Shown one piece after another: positions 12,001 through 23,968 of a stretch of DNA of 64,000 nucleotides (positions are counted from its first letter, which is position 1; each line of letters begins with the position of its first letter). Below the pieces are notes generated by a model. It was given only the letters and a program-made list of their open reading frames with translations, was not told where the DNA came from and searched no databases. This DNA comes from Pomacea canaliculata. Its lineage: Eukaryota; Mollusca; Gastropoda; Architaenioglossa; Ampullariidae. Both the position numbers and the translations under genes were made by a program. Location of the stretch: positions 21,292,449-21,356,448 of the forward strand of contig NC_037590.1 in NCBI RefSeq assembly GCF_003073045.1. The letters run 5' to 3'.

Positions 12001-14272
12001 TGCTTCTCATACCTTGTTCTTTGCCACAGTGACCTGTGCGCCTCCTTCTCTGTATCCATATTGCCCATGTTGGAGAAGGAAACAATCCAGAGCCTTTTAA
12101 CCCAGGGTCGACGTTCCAAGGTTCAAAAAGCCAAAACCCTGGCAACATGGGCCACCAAGGAGATTCGGAAACTGAAGAACACATCTTGGTTTGTACTTTC
12201 TCTTAGTTGATTTGGTTTTTTTTTTATTTGAATTAATTCTTCACAAAAGCACTAATGGTTAAGGTTCAAGGTCTGCTCCAAGTAAGGATGAACGCTTACA
12301 GTAAACAAACATCAGAAAGCTTCTATTCTGATGCATAAACAGGAGAGGCAACAGTGATCCTGAATTTAACACAAAACATTGCAATTAAAAGACTAAGTGT
12401 CAGGGCTTCTGCTTACGCAAAAAATTGCGTACAGTACGCATTAAAAGTTCGGAGGACCCCTTCAATTTTCGTCAATGGGGTCCCCTTCAAATTTGGGCAA
12501 AGAACATGGACCCCTTAAAAATCTGAAGAAGGGGTCCCTGGGACCCCAAAGAATTTAGCCTTGGCAGTGTTTTAAATAAAAAAAAGTTTTTACTTCTGGA
12601 ATTTTTAAAATCATCAGGAGTCATCATTACCTGCATGTCATTGCAGTATTCGGCACATGATATTTCTCAGCCCTCCATTTATTTGACTAAATAGCAATAG
12701 CATTCTGATTTTAAGCATAACTTCTAGAGTAACTGCTGGGAGCCATTACAAAAATGGTGTACCAGCAGATGACATCACTTCTCTTGTTGTCTGATAACCC
12801 AAGTGTGACACAATTTAGCTCCTGCAAAAAAAAAAAAATTCTAAAATCACCCAGTTGAGGTAGTACATTAGAGGTCTCCGCCATATCTCCTAGGAAAGCA
12901 GGTCGGAACTAGGTGGACTCCGTGCTGAATGTGTTAAAAGTCTTTTTTTTCTTTTTTTTTTTTTTTAATTTAAAGTGCTCAGAACTAAAAATGTATTTGC
13001 TGTCAAATTCACCTGGTGGAAATAGGAAGTAATACCAATTCAAGCATTTTACACCATCTTCTATTATACATCAAATAAGGACTAAAAGTTAAACTGGGCC
13101 AAAAAAATAAACTGTTTTGAATTTGCCTTTTTTCTGGGCCCTTTCCGAAATTCAATGCTCTGGTGCAGTGAAAATTGTGCTAAGAAAGTAAAATCAAAGG
13201 GGTTTCTAGTTTCTATATTTTCACTGGGCAAGTAGTGATGCATTTGGGATTGCAATTGAAAGAAATCTAGACTATTGTTGCATTCTAATATGCAGTAAGG
13301 AATAATTCACATTCAGATAGACATTTGGAGCCATCTACAGCTTTGAGAATAAATGCAAGGTGAGTTAAAAAGAACCTATATTAATTCATTTAACTTAATC
13401 AAATAGTACACCATGACTAGTAAACCCACTTTTAGCATCAAGCATTTTGAATACTTAATATATCAAGCATCTTTTGACTACTCTTTTTAAATTGATCTGG
13501 AATATTTCAAAATTGTAATCTCCTGCAGACCTATGATGAAATCTTGCTCAGCTGGTGAACAACCTTGAGCCCATGATTAGTCTTGCTGAGGTTTGCTAAG
13601 GACTTGTATTATTATTATTGGATTTTTGATCAGTTTTTCATTAACACATTGATAATGCATCCTTGGTGCATAAAAATTGGTCATGAAAGCATTGCTCCAC
13701 TTTTTGCATGAAAATAAGTCATTTAGCTTTTTAGACATTTGTTTCTTAGGTCTTGTGTACAATGAATTGTCAGATTTTTAAAATTATGGTGGTGGAAATT
13801 TTATTTTTTTAAATTGTAATAGAATTGCTTAAAATGCCTGTCTGAGGGTGGGGGTTACTTCCATTAGTGATCTGCGATGCATTGTCAGTAAAAAGTCCCT
13901 CAAAGTGAAATTAGGCAGTCTGTGAGGTAAACATTTAATCACAGTTATCTGTTGTGACCTTGTAGATTCCCAGAATGGTTGTGAGACTCCCAATGTCAGG
14001 ATTGAAAGGATGGACATCTGGCATCTAAGGCAGATGCCACTGTTGAAAGACAATGAAAACTTAAGAATGAATTAAAGAATCTTAACTAATGTTTTCATTC
14101 TTATCCTGGTGTGCCTGGTAGTATGTTTTTTATGAATTTTCCAGATTCCCGTTACCCCATATAATATGAAATGTTCATAATTCATGTTCAGAATATGGAT
14201 TCTTTTTTTTTTTTGACCTTATTTGAAATTTATATTGGCCAATTTTAACTTTTAAAATCATTCCTTTTCAGA
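1..14272 (+). CDS. KPNB1: Importin subunit beta-1 (karyopherin beta-1), 5'-partial
   Basis: Nuclear import receptor built of HEAT repeats. It binds importin-alpha/cargo, Ran-GTP and FG nucleoporins. The window opens inside the first coding exon. Exons read: 1-45, 1424-1606, 1987-2187, 2305-2381, 2500-2575, 2762-2821, 3091-3180, 3477-3587, 3730-3831, 4049-4220, 4833-5077, 5230-5360, 5465-5540, 5962-6033, 6432-6503, 6737-6884, 7153-7235, 7882-7989, 8505-8648, 11368-11473, 11706-11820, 12030-12188 and 14272. All junctions are GT-AG, and the phases chain without a break to about 858 residues plus stop, against 876 in the human protein. Diagnostic segments include [14 protein letters not shown], the acidic loop [35 protein letters not shown] and the C-terminal [17 protein letters not shown]. 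The stop codon appears to be created by splicing (TG at 12187-12188 joined to A at 14272). Reading through instead would stop at 12210. About 17 N-terminal residues lie upstream. No frame damage is seen. Confidence 0.96.
8238..8384. mobile_element. hAT-type MITE with 8-bp target site duplication
   Basis: A 147-bp non-autonomous element in the KPNB1 intron between 7989 and 8505. Its ends are imperfect inverted repeats (CAGACCTGGGCAA at the left, CAGGTATGGGCAA read inward from the right). It is flanked by a perfect 8-bp direct repeat, CTCTAGAA, at 8230-8237 and 8385-8392. The CAG...CTG termini with GGGCAA, the internal CGGCCC/GCGGCCC segments and the 8-bp duplication are the classical signature of hAT superfamily MITEs. 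It has no coding capacity. Confidence 0.9.
8941..10898. mobile_element. TTAA-flanked DNA transposon, non-autonomous, about 1.96 kb
   Basis: A perfect 16-bp terminal inverted repeat (GGTGGGATCCCTATAC at 8945-8960, its reverse complement at 10879-10894) is flanked on each side by TTAA (8941-8944 and 10895-10898). TTAA is the target preference of piggyBac-like elements, although the termini do not start with the usual CCC, so the superfamily is tentative. The interior is AT-rich. Its longest ORF (9745-10137) shows no transposase motif that I recognise, so the element seems to depend on a transposase encoded elsewhere. It lies in the large KPNB1 intron 8649-11367. Confidence 0.8.
12405..12570. 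repeat. Probable dispersed-repeat fragment with internal inverted GGGGTCC motifs
   Basis: In the last KPNB1 intron there is a GC-richer island containing a near-palindrome (GCGTACAGTACGC near 12430). It also holds several GGGGTCC/GGACCCC motifs in both orientations. The composition differs sharply from the AT-rich intron around it and resembles the end region of a DNA transposon. No target duplication could be found, so this is only a likely mobile-element relic. The rest of intron 12189-14271 shows nothing further. Confidence 0.4.
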
Positions 14273-15900
14273 TGTGACTTCGTCCAACATTGCTGTGGAC
14301 AGGCTTTCATCAGTCCGCAAAGTGGACATCAACATCACATACAGACAGACGAACAGACTTCAAATCTACCTTGCGCCAAGGTCTCAGCCAAGTGGTCGAG
14401 TGTGGGAGCGAAAGAGTGTGAGTGGTGGTCGGCCAGTGCAGCACTGCTGGTCTTGAACAATAACAGGACTGTCCCATTTGTTGAGTGCCTCGTGTGCCAA
14501 GGCCAGCCACAGCCAGTGACTGCATGTATCCAGGGTGGAACAGTTGAAGTGAGAATGTGAATGCAATGACTACAATCTCCGCAGGAAAAAAACCCAAAGG
14601 TTCATTTTGTGATGTTTCCACTTGAGAAAGGAAACTGGCTTTCCCCAGCTTAGTACTTCTGCAACATAACGGGTGTCCTAGAGCTTTTGTGATCCAGATG
14701 GCTACCTGTTCTGCATTCTGTAGTTGTTGCCAGTATCTACAGACAGGCAGGACCAGATGTGCATATCCATATGGCCTTCTGGAAGTCACCTTCTGTCATC
14801 AAGATTCTCTGTTTGGAACAACGCATACATGCACCAAATACTTGCAAGGCAGATGGCTTTATTCTCAAGTGAATCCAGCACAGCTGTGATGTGACATGAT
14901 GTTCCAGACACTTTGCGCAAACCCTGCGCCCCAAGCTGTCAGAGATAGCAGGTGCATCATTAAGTCTTTCCTCCAAAGTGCTAAAGCAGTGCAATATAGT
15001 GCACAAGATTGGAGTTCACTGGCCCTCTCAGACTTTATTTCCTGTGTCTCAATTAGTGATAAGTTTTTTTCCTGCCATCCACAATTCTGTAACCATAATC
15101 CTTTTGTACAATATGAAATAAATTTGTCCACTGCTCTTAGCTGAACTTTCTTAATGGCATTTCTGCTGAAATCTTGTTTCTCATTTACCCAGTGAGCATT
15201 TATAGATACATTTTTTTATTTGAAGCACTTTGTTATTCACTGTACTTAATGACTTAAGAATCATTTTGTGGGTGATTAGCAGGCATTCCTTGTGTTTCTC
15301 ACTCAGCGCCTTCCATTACCGAAATGCCCAAGGCAAATCTCACTGGTTAATTAGTTGGTTTTTTTTTGTAATACAAAGCATGTGTGGCATTGTAACAAGA
15401 CCATGCAGTATTATCTGACAGCAATCTATCTTAGTTATAAATGGACATGAATTCCCCCTCTTCCCCTGCAACCCTTTTAAGGGCAACTTAAAAGCATGTG
15501 GTAAGGGTGGGAAATATAGCAGGAATATTGTGGTGGTGCTGGTGGGATACCCTTTAGGCGAAAAGTTGTTTCTAAATGCCCATGGCATTGTTAAGGGTGT
15601 TATTGATTGCTCTGCCCTGGCTGGGGAGGCTGGCTGAGAGATTGTGCGTGAATTGGTGTGGAAGTGTCTTCCCTTTCGAAAGACATGGACAAACAAACAA
15701 CAGTACAATTACACAATTGAAAATGTAGAAGTATTGGACCTGTACTTTAATAACTATTGCAACATCACAGCTGTAGACAATGAAGAAAATTATCCAATGG
15801 GCTCCAAATTAATTTTTTTTTTTAAGCGTTCTGTCAATTGAGCTGACAGTAAATAAAGCAGGTTGGCTATATTTGCTCAATTGTGTGTGTTTATGCTGAT
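14273..15900 (+). other. Probable 3' UTR of KPNB1
   Basis: This is non-coding sequence after the inferred spliced stop. It has AATAAA-type polyadenylation signals near 15119 and 15853. No conserved ORF was recognised on either strand; the ORFs here are short and overlap out of frame. The extent is inferred from the signals and would need transcript data. Confidence 0.5.
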
Positions 15901-17579
15901 TTTTATAAATTTGGATTGTATACCAAAAGCAATGTTAATGATCATTAAAAATATTTATGGCTTGTAATTCAAAGCATTTATATCTAATGGCATCATAGGT
16001 GAAACACATTCAGGTGTTTGTGATAATGCTTGTGTTTACAGACCTACAGCGCCGCCAGTTTAAAATTAAAGCACACTTATGTACAATACATAATAAACTA
16101 CATAAAAGTACACAGTGAAGTACTTTCTTTGGAAAGAAAAAGGAGTCGTGAAGCTTACTGCATCAGCAAGGACTGGCCAGGCCTAAAGTTGTTTATTTGT
16201 AACCAGACTGAACCATAAATTGTGGTTTGAGGATTTGTCCTTGTGCAAGACCTGATCTGTGTTGCCCAAGACATGTGGCATGACTAGTCTACCTATATGA
16301 TAGCTCCAATAATCAGTACATGTCATTAAATTGAGCTCTAAGTTAGAGGATTTAGCAACATGAAAAAAGGTTTATAAAGAAAAAGTATCAATACTAGGTT
16401 TTTGAATTTTAATGCAAAGCAAGAATAAATGGTGTACAGTTTTGAGTTATCACAATCCCAGAAAATGAAGCCAAAAAGAAAAAAAAATATGTAAAGGAAT
16501 ATCTGAGTGACAGCTAGTTTATGTGCCTTTGTTAAGGCGGCTTGGTTCTTTCTTTTGAGAGCCTGGCAGCTTGTAATAGACAACTATGAAATGAACATTT
16601 AATGGCAAAGGTGATCGGTAGGAACTTGGCGACCGACAGCTTTTCATGCACAACTGATTTTCCCATGTGTTAAGGCAACACCATACCAAAACAAGGACTG
16701 AAAATAATCTACAGGATACCCTTTGTGTGGTAACATAGTAATTGTACCTGTGACAGCTGCTCACACACTTTTGTTTAAAAAATCGAGGCGTTTGCTCTTA
16801 CATTCATTTCAAATGCGAAGTTATTTGAATAATCCATCATAAAGCAATGCACATCTTTAGCAAAAACGTCTTGTATTTGGATTTATATAGTTGTCATGCC
16901 AGTTGAATGGTGAAATTGTTAGTGGAGCAGACAAATTGCAATAGACAGAAAGATAATCCCAACAACCTTTGAATACTTGCTAAAGAAGGTAAACCTTTAT
17001 ACTGGTTCATGTTTATATCAGCTTTCTATAAACACATGCCATTATTTGAAGTATTGACATTTTTACCTTTAAATTCCAAATTGAAACAATCATGTAGTTT
17101 ATAAATATCAAGTTTGAAACGTCACAATGCATTTCTGCAACAGATGACTCTAATTCACTTTTGAAAGTAATGGTTATTTCTATGCCAATGACAGTTCTAG
17201 CATCATTGTTAAAAAAAAAAAAAAAGAGTTAAGCGATTCAGATAAGTTTGGGAGATTTTACAAGATGGCAGACCAAACAGCATTTTCGTGATATTTTAAT
17301 TCTGCAAAGAGAAGAATATACATAAAACTTGTGTAAAGTTTATGACAACAATGCTCTACAAGAACATCAGTCTGATGATGGTTGACAAAATTCCATTCTG
17401 GCGAATTTTTATTTAAAAGATGCTACACATTACAGGACAAGACATTGCAGATTTAACATTCCACAAGACCACCTAAAGAAGCTTGAATATGTAAACAAGC
17501 TCAGTATTTGGGTTCCTCATGAACTTGAAGTTTATTTTACGATGCATGTGATAATCTGTGACATTAAATGTGAGGAAAC
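15901..17579. other. AT-rich spacer, nothing recognised
   Basis: AT-rich sequence between the KPNB1 3' end and the mariner relic. ORFs are below about 80 codons and lack recognisable domains. No RNA gene or repeat structure was seen apart from homopolymer A tracts. Confidence 0.5.
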
Positions 17580-18200
17580 CCCTTTTTTTTTTGGAAGCGA
17601 CCAACCGATAGCTGGTGGTGAGAAGTGGATTGTATGATGCCCAAACGGTCTAGGTCTCGATGTTATGATTCACATAAAAGGTATAAAAATCAGTCATTCA
17701 TCAGAGGGAGGTTATGCTCTCAAGTGTGGTGGGATTTTAAAGGTGTCTTGTTTCTTGAGATCCTACAAACTGATAGTTTAAAAATCAATCTGAATATTTA
17801 CTATCAGCCACTGGACAGTTTGAACAAATCAATCATCCCAAAACATCCAGAGCCTGTTAATTGTAAAGGAGTTACCTTTCATCACAAAGTGAGACTACAG
17901 CCATCAAAAATTATTGGGGCTTGGATGGGATGTGTTACCACACCTACCATACTCATCTGACCTTGCGCTGTCAGACTTAGATTGTTTCACTCTCTTCAAA
18001 ACTCCATGTGTGGTGCAACATTCAATTCAGATGAGGTTCTGAATCAACACCTTGTTCAGTTATTCAACAGTAAAAACAGTTTTTTGTTTGAATGAGGAAT
18101 TATGAAACGCACTGAAAGATTGCAAAAAGTTATCGAACAAAATGGACAACATATTATTGACTCCTTTTTCTTTCATAAAGGACCTATGAAAGAAACATAA
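17580..18200 (+). pseudogene. Decayed mariner (Tc1/mariner) transposase relic
   Basis: Conceptual translation across several stops and frame changes gives recognisable mariner transposase pieces. First is a GGEKWI segment like the GDEKW block near 17615. Near 17910 comes GWDVLPHLPYSSDLALSD, matching the motif around the third catalytic aspartate of mariner (GW-V-PHPPYSPDLAPSD). C-terminal material follows (NALKDCKK, then a QNGQHIID-like stretch near 18140). Multiple stop codons show it is dead. Clear terminal inverted repeats were not found. Confidence 0.75.
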
Positions 18201-18867
18201 ACGACTTATCCAACAACCCATTACAAAAGGAAATCTTTTATCCTATCAATGCTTTTGGGGCAATTAACAAGACAGCATTTTTCTATTCATTTTTTTAAAT
18301 GTACGATTACAGAAATATAGCTGTGTGACAAGCTAATCTGAACTGTTACTAATGTAAAATGTTAAAAATGATTTTGCATACTTGTATAACTTACTAACAT
18401 CTGGGTGTATATATATATTTACCTTTCATTAGGCATATCTACCTCTTCACATTACATGCTAAACACCCCCCCCCCCAACACAATAGTGTCCTACATCTTA
18501 ATTCAAATCAAGTCCTAAGATCATAGTTGCCTTTACAATATACAATTGGAATATGGTTGGGGTTGCCATGACCAAAGTGAAGTTAATTTTTAATGATTTC
18601 TGTAGAATATCACAACATAAACAGCAAGAGGCAGGTTTTACTGAATTGACTAATTCAGAGACCACTTTTTTTTTCTTCTGAAAACACTTTTAAAGAAAAT
18701 CACAAGACCTCAGGATAAAAAAAAAAAAAAAAATTGGTTTTACATTCACGTCAAATAAAAGTCTCTCTCTCTAAAATTGACTTATTTTAAACTCTTTAGT
18801 TTTTTTCAATTTTGTTATCTATAAATTTTTTTGTTTAATTTGTGACTTTATTCTTTTTGTATCATAG
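18201..18867. other. Spacer with homopolymer tracts, nothing recognised
   Basis: AT-rich intergenic DNA between the mariner relic and a SINE copy. It includes a C tract near 18467 and an A tract near 18720. No gene or structured element is supported. Confidence 0.5.
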
Positions 18868-18955
18868 CCATCTGGTGGTTCAATGGTTAGTGCCTGTCAT
18901 ACAGTGAAGGTTGGCTGTTCTGAATTCAGCTCTTGTCTTGCATACACCCTTCTTT
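18868..18955 (+). mobile_element. tRNA-like SINE copy (+ orientation)
   Basis: The segment starting TGGTTCAATGGTTAGTGCC and continuing through GGTTGGCTGTTCTG and TTCAGCTCT matches, with substitutions, the reverse complement of 54541-54625. Two copies 36 kb apart in different contexts point to a dispersed SINE. The head resembles a tRNA A-box region, and a degenerate B-box-like GTTC block follows. The family name is unknown. Confidence 0.6.
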
Positions 18956-19521
18956 CTCTGCGCTCTTTTCTCTAGGCCAAATTAGGGTCATTTTCAACGT
19001 ATTAAATGCATGTTCTGTACAGGAACAGGATACAAATGAAACTCCTGCTGTTAGTGATGAGGAAAATCACTACGTACACAGTTCAATTACAGTAGAAGAG
19101 ATTCATGAGTTACATTTTGTGTTCGTGTGCCCACAACAGCTGTACATTCCTGAAAAATTCTACAAGCATCCTCAGTTTCATTTATTCATTTTATTTGCAA
19201 GTAACTGTCTAACATTTATCCAAAACGTTGCCTACTTTCTTTATAAAGCACTTCAGATTATGGAACACAATCTGCAAATTACTGATATTGCTAATAACAA
19301 ATTAATGTATGTTTTAATTTTTAAAAAGTAAGGGCACTGCATTTATGTATTTTGTACTTTCATTTGGCACACACCCCCCCAAACTCCACCAACATCAGTT
19401 AGGGGTAGGAACCTACCAAAAAAAGAAATTGTCAGTCATTGTGATATTGCTCACATGATGGAAATATGAATGCTGATTCTTTTGGGGTGATTGTGAGAAA
19501 AAATACTCTCTTTGCTTTCTT
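18956..19521. other. 3' flank of PPAN (- strand), possible 3' UTR
   Basis: Sequence just downstream of the PPAN stop on the minus strand. A minus-strand AATAAA signal (TTTATT on +) occurs at 19181-19186, so the PPAN transcript may end near 19.16 kb. The plus-strand ORF 18933-19331 has no recognisable domain and starts inside the SINE. Confidence 0.4.
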
Positions 19522-22500
19522 CTATCCTTCTTCAGAAACTTTCCTTTTTTTACCCTTTGGAAACTGATCTGTGAAAAAAAGACGAATAACAAAATGTATG
19601 AAATGTAAATGCATAAATGTATCTGAACTATAAACATCTTCATTTCTGTAAACTTCAATGCTAAGGGCATGGAAAATGTAATTCAAGCATATCATCTTAC
19701 AAGATATGATCTTTAAGCAAGTTGGCTGGACTGTTAACAATTCTGCTAATCAAAAAATTTTATCATAAACTGGCTAAATTAAATACTATCTGATAGCTTC
19801 GTCCCCAGAACTTCTCTAAGTAATGAACATCATTGTCTTCAAATACATTAATTTTTTTAATAAGTGATGTTTAATTTGCATATTAAAGCAGCCAGAAACT
19901 GCACACACAAAACCTCAAATGGTTATCAATTACATGCTGCAACAATTACACTTTAATGCATACCTGAATCGTTCTGAGGCTGTCTTTTCATAGCCTGCTT
20001 GTTCTTGATGCCTTGCAGGCTTTTTTTTTTATTCTCCTCTCTTAGGAGAGCTTTTTTCTTCACATTTTCTAGCTGTTCCCTTTTTCGTTTTTCTTTTAAT
20101 ATTCTGTTTTTTAGAAGCAGAAAAGAACAAAATTTCTGACATGAAGTAGGAAGGCAGTAAGACATTAATGTTGATGTGCATATCTTCAACATCTTGCTAA
20201 ATTAAATGCTTATGGTTCACAAAAAGAAATCCATGTATAAAAGAATTTGCAACTCAGAATCTTAAAGAATTCAAAGCTTGCAGAGAAGAGTACTACAACT
20301 ACATTTCTTCAAATTTTTACACTGAAAATATGGCAGAGGTAACAAACGTTTGTGTTGGTCTATCTCCACTCACCGTTTCTTTTCTCTCATAGCTTTTATA
20401 GATTCTGTTTCCTCTACAGATTTCTTCACAAATGCGTGAAAAAGTACAGCACCATCACAAATGCCCTCTTCTATTTTAACTAGCTGTAGTGTCAACCGAG
20501 GGCCCACCTCCTTTAATCTGAAGAAAAAAAAGTAAGTTACCAAGTGATCCATGTGTAAAAATTTCTACAAACAACCATAGTTTAGCTTTTCCTTGTTACG
20601 CCTTGAGGAGAACAGGGCCACAAACAACAATGACTGCACACAATTTACTGCAGGAGAGCAATATCACTCTTTAAACGTGTGCAGCGTTATATCATCAATG
20701 CTGTTCATACACAATTTTAGGAGGTACTGAAAGGTGTCTGGTTAATCTGACAAGTGGCTCAAGTTTGTGCAGATTTTGCAAAAGTATGCAAAGAGTTAGC
20801 AGTTAGTTGATAAATAAAAAAAAAAATACTGAACGATATATTATGTGTAAATAAAAGTCTAATGTTACCTAACAGCACTCTGTGTGGCTTTGATGTTCCC
20901 TCGTCCTCGAACCTCTTGCGGCAATGTAACCTCATTATGAGGACCATCCATCTCACCTTCACTTTCAGACAGATTTCCTCCCCTGGGAAGAAAACAATAC
21001 AACCATGTTATAAGCAGGGGTCACAGTAATGCCCACTCAATATGATTGATTTCAACAATAAGCTATTTTTAAAAAAACCTACAATCAGCAGAACTTACCT
21101 CTCAATGTACTCACTAATGGTCTCAAAGCGGCTCATATTTGGCAACTTTGGTCTGATAAGCTTCTTGATGCTGCGACTGATGCCAACTGGTGCCAGCTTG
21201 ATAAGGCTGAAACATTCAAGGTACAAGGTACCATTGCATGAAAATGCTTTGCGAATAGTGAAGAATATACACATTAAAAATTTTTTTCACATTTTATTTG
21301 GAATAGCTTAGCTTGTCGAGACTTCACAGAATATGTCTGTTATTAGACTAAATTAATAAACATGCGAAGTGCATCAACAATAAACTAAGAAATGAGGTGG
21401 GCTATATATATATAAAACACTCTGTAATACAACTATGCAAATGAGTTATGCATTCGCCATGTCAATCATGAACAATCACCACTGCAATTTCAGAAATACT
21501 TACTAGTGTCTGAAATCTAACAGTTTTGTATCCTTGTTATAGTTAACAAGGACACATCTCCTAATGGAGTCCATAACGACCTGTAAACACAATCCAGGAA
21601 ACATCATTATTACATTAAAACATCACTTTAAGTTACTTAAATACTATTTTAACAAGCTCAAAAAAATTCTCAGGTTTTAAGTATTAAAAAAAACTCAGCT
21701 AAAAAAAAAAAAGATGCAATATCTGGTAATTGTTCGTGCAAAACAAAACATCAGTACTAATTATTATTATAATATAGACTACAGAACATATCAAAACTGA
21801 AAGACTGAAACCTCTGCAGCAAGTCATCATCACCTTATGGACATTTATTTTTGGAAACATTTCCTGGAACATTGCCTGTATAAGCTTTCAGTTCCATGTG
21901 CTCGCCTGACAGGTTGTTCATCACCAGAAGTGGCGGAGTCAAGAAAGCACTTTGCTCCACATTTGGGCGTTTGAGGTAGGATACAACATCACGTGCAAGG
22001 CAGTATTCATGAATCTATTAATAAAAATCAGTATAAAAAGGCTAAGAAGTGTTTATGTTTACATGAAAGTGTGAGACAGAACAAAACAAAAAAAAATCAA
22101 ATCTTTACTTTCTTACTTTTCTACAAACTTGTAAGACCTTTTGTGCAACTTAAAATCACTAAGCTTTCAAGTGAGAAAAAAAAATAATAAAGGAGACCAA
22201 ACTTTAAACAGCCATAATTTCTTATCTACTGGACTGACAGGGTTCAAATTTTAAACATTATTTAAAGATCATGTTTCTTTTAATCTATAATACAGCTGTC
22301 AATTAATCTTACATATAAAAATTTAAGTTGCATCTTTCTGTGACAGCTCCAAGTTGTGTCACTTCAAAGTTGATGGATTTTTTTATAAATAAGCACAGAT
22401 TTAAACAAATCTTTGTCGATTTATTTCAACACACACACAAATATATATATACCCATACATATATTGATAATGATACCAATGCTTGTGAATGAGAACACAA

Positions 22501-23968
22501 AAACTGAACCAACCATCAAAATATACGGCACACAGAAAATTGCTAACCTGCTGCGATCGTTTTTCATTCATTCTCACAAAACATACATGATTCAGTCGCA
22601 CATAACAAAGCCATACTCTGCTTAACTGATGAAAATTGTTGTTCCCTCTTGTGATTAAAAAAAAATTCTGTTCCTGATAATCCCTAAATTACTTGATGAT
22701 TGGTTTGCATAAGTTTTTTTTTACCAGCAGAAAGTGTGACGGTACCTAATTTCATGGGCATCCCTCCTTAAACTCCACAAAGAGGTCAAAATCTTGGATT
22801 TTATGTCCTACAATTTAAACATTCTGATAAAGGTAGAAATAAAGAGCAGTAAAACTGTAACTTGCCTTGAATACAAGAGTGGGCCCCTGTGGAGTTGCTA
22901 TGACACGCAGATATGGCCCATGTTCTGTTTTCGTAAGCATCAGCATGCGACTGACATGGAAGATCCCAGCAATGCTTGTGAGATCTTTTAATGTATTAGA
23001 CTTTTTTACCTGACAACAAAGAAGCATAATTAAAGTTTTAAAGCTTAACATTCTCTCTTACTTACCTACAAGCAGCATAACAAAAAATCCTAAAATGCAT
23101 TTTATAGATAAAAAAATCTCTTGCTATCAGAATAAATTCTTATCTTACACAGAATTCCCAGAATTTTTATTTAAAACTCGTACAGCACATTTGGTCAGAA
23201 ACTAAGAAACAAAGAACGCCAAAGACGTATTTAAGCATGTCAAAATCAAAAACTAATCCTTTAAAGGAAGTTTCTGCATTCTCTATATTTGGCTTATGTG
23301 ACTAACAGACATGCTAAGCACTTTCACAAACCACTTGAAGATTCACTAAAAAGACTAGATGCTTCATGCACATAAGCTGTACCTTGCCTACTGCTCTTTT
23401 AATATATAAGTTAAACTAAGTAAGGTGAATCCCGCATTATCTCGCTTTGTCGAGTCCCGCTTTTGACTACAACACCTTGCTTTCTGGAAGTCTGCCCGGT
23501 TGTCTTTAAAATAATACCGTACACTATAGTACTAAACTAAGTAAAGAATAATTTGTCCCACTACAACACCTTTTTTTCTTTTGATAACAATTGTGACTGA
23601 CTTATGTATAAATTTGCATTGAAAATTTTTGGGATCTGCTTATGTGCAACAAGAAGCAAATTTGTACTTGGTCAAATAAACTCTGAGCTGTGGATGAATC
23701 AACTTGGTCGAATTGGTAAACAGTCATATCGATCATTTCTTTTCTGTGGCTTATCCATTACTATATTTGATCAGGTTGTAATAATTACTTGTAATTTTGA
23801 GGCTGTGAATGGTTCCATAACCTTCCTTATGTCTCTTGCCAGTTCTCTCATATGCTTGCCCACAAGACCTCGATGAAAGACGAATGAATGTGGGTTTTTT
23901 TCATCTGGATCTTGCAATTTTGTTTGACGATTTGCTGCCCTGGCCTTTTTAGCTGCCTTCCCTGCCAT
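19522..23968 (-). CDS. PPAN: Peter pan / SSF1 homologue, Brix-domain 60S assembly factor
   Basis: Nucleolar factor for 60S ribosomal subunit maturation (Brix family, yeast Ssf1/2). Exons in transcript order: 23968-23789, 23009-22866, 22014-21834, 21580-21504, 21206-21099, 20982-20869, 20517-20374, 20103-19964, 19568-19522. Key segments are NPHSFVFHRG and VMEPFTASKLQ (exon 1), SNTLKDL..GPTLVF (exon 2), DFRHY and LAPVGISRSIKKL (start of the sigma70-like/Brix C part), and then LTLQLVKIEEG. A Lys/Arg-rich tail follows, ending KGKKRKVSEEG. The conceptual product is about 377 residues, shorter at the C terminus than the human protein (about 470). Exon 3 carries one extra base (21885 on +) that breaks the frame between ELK and LIQAMFQEMFP. 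The second intron has a GC donor. It converges on KPNB1. Confidence 0.93.

Noticed and set aside
20600..21833. C/D-box snoRNA in PPAN introns (vertebrate PPAN hosts one)
   Set aside because: TGATGA-like C boxes occur at 21833 and near 20695 on the minus strand, but no CTGA D box with a closing stem was found at a suitable distance.
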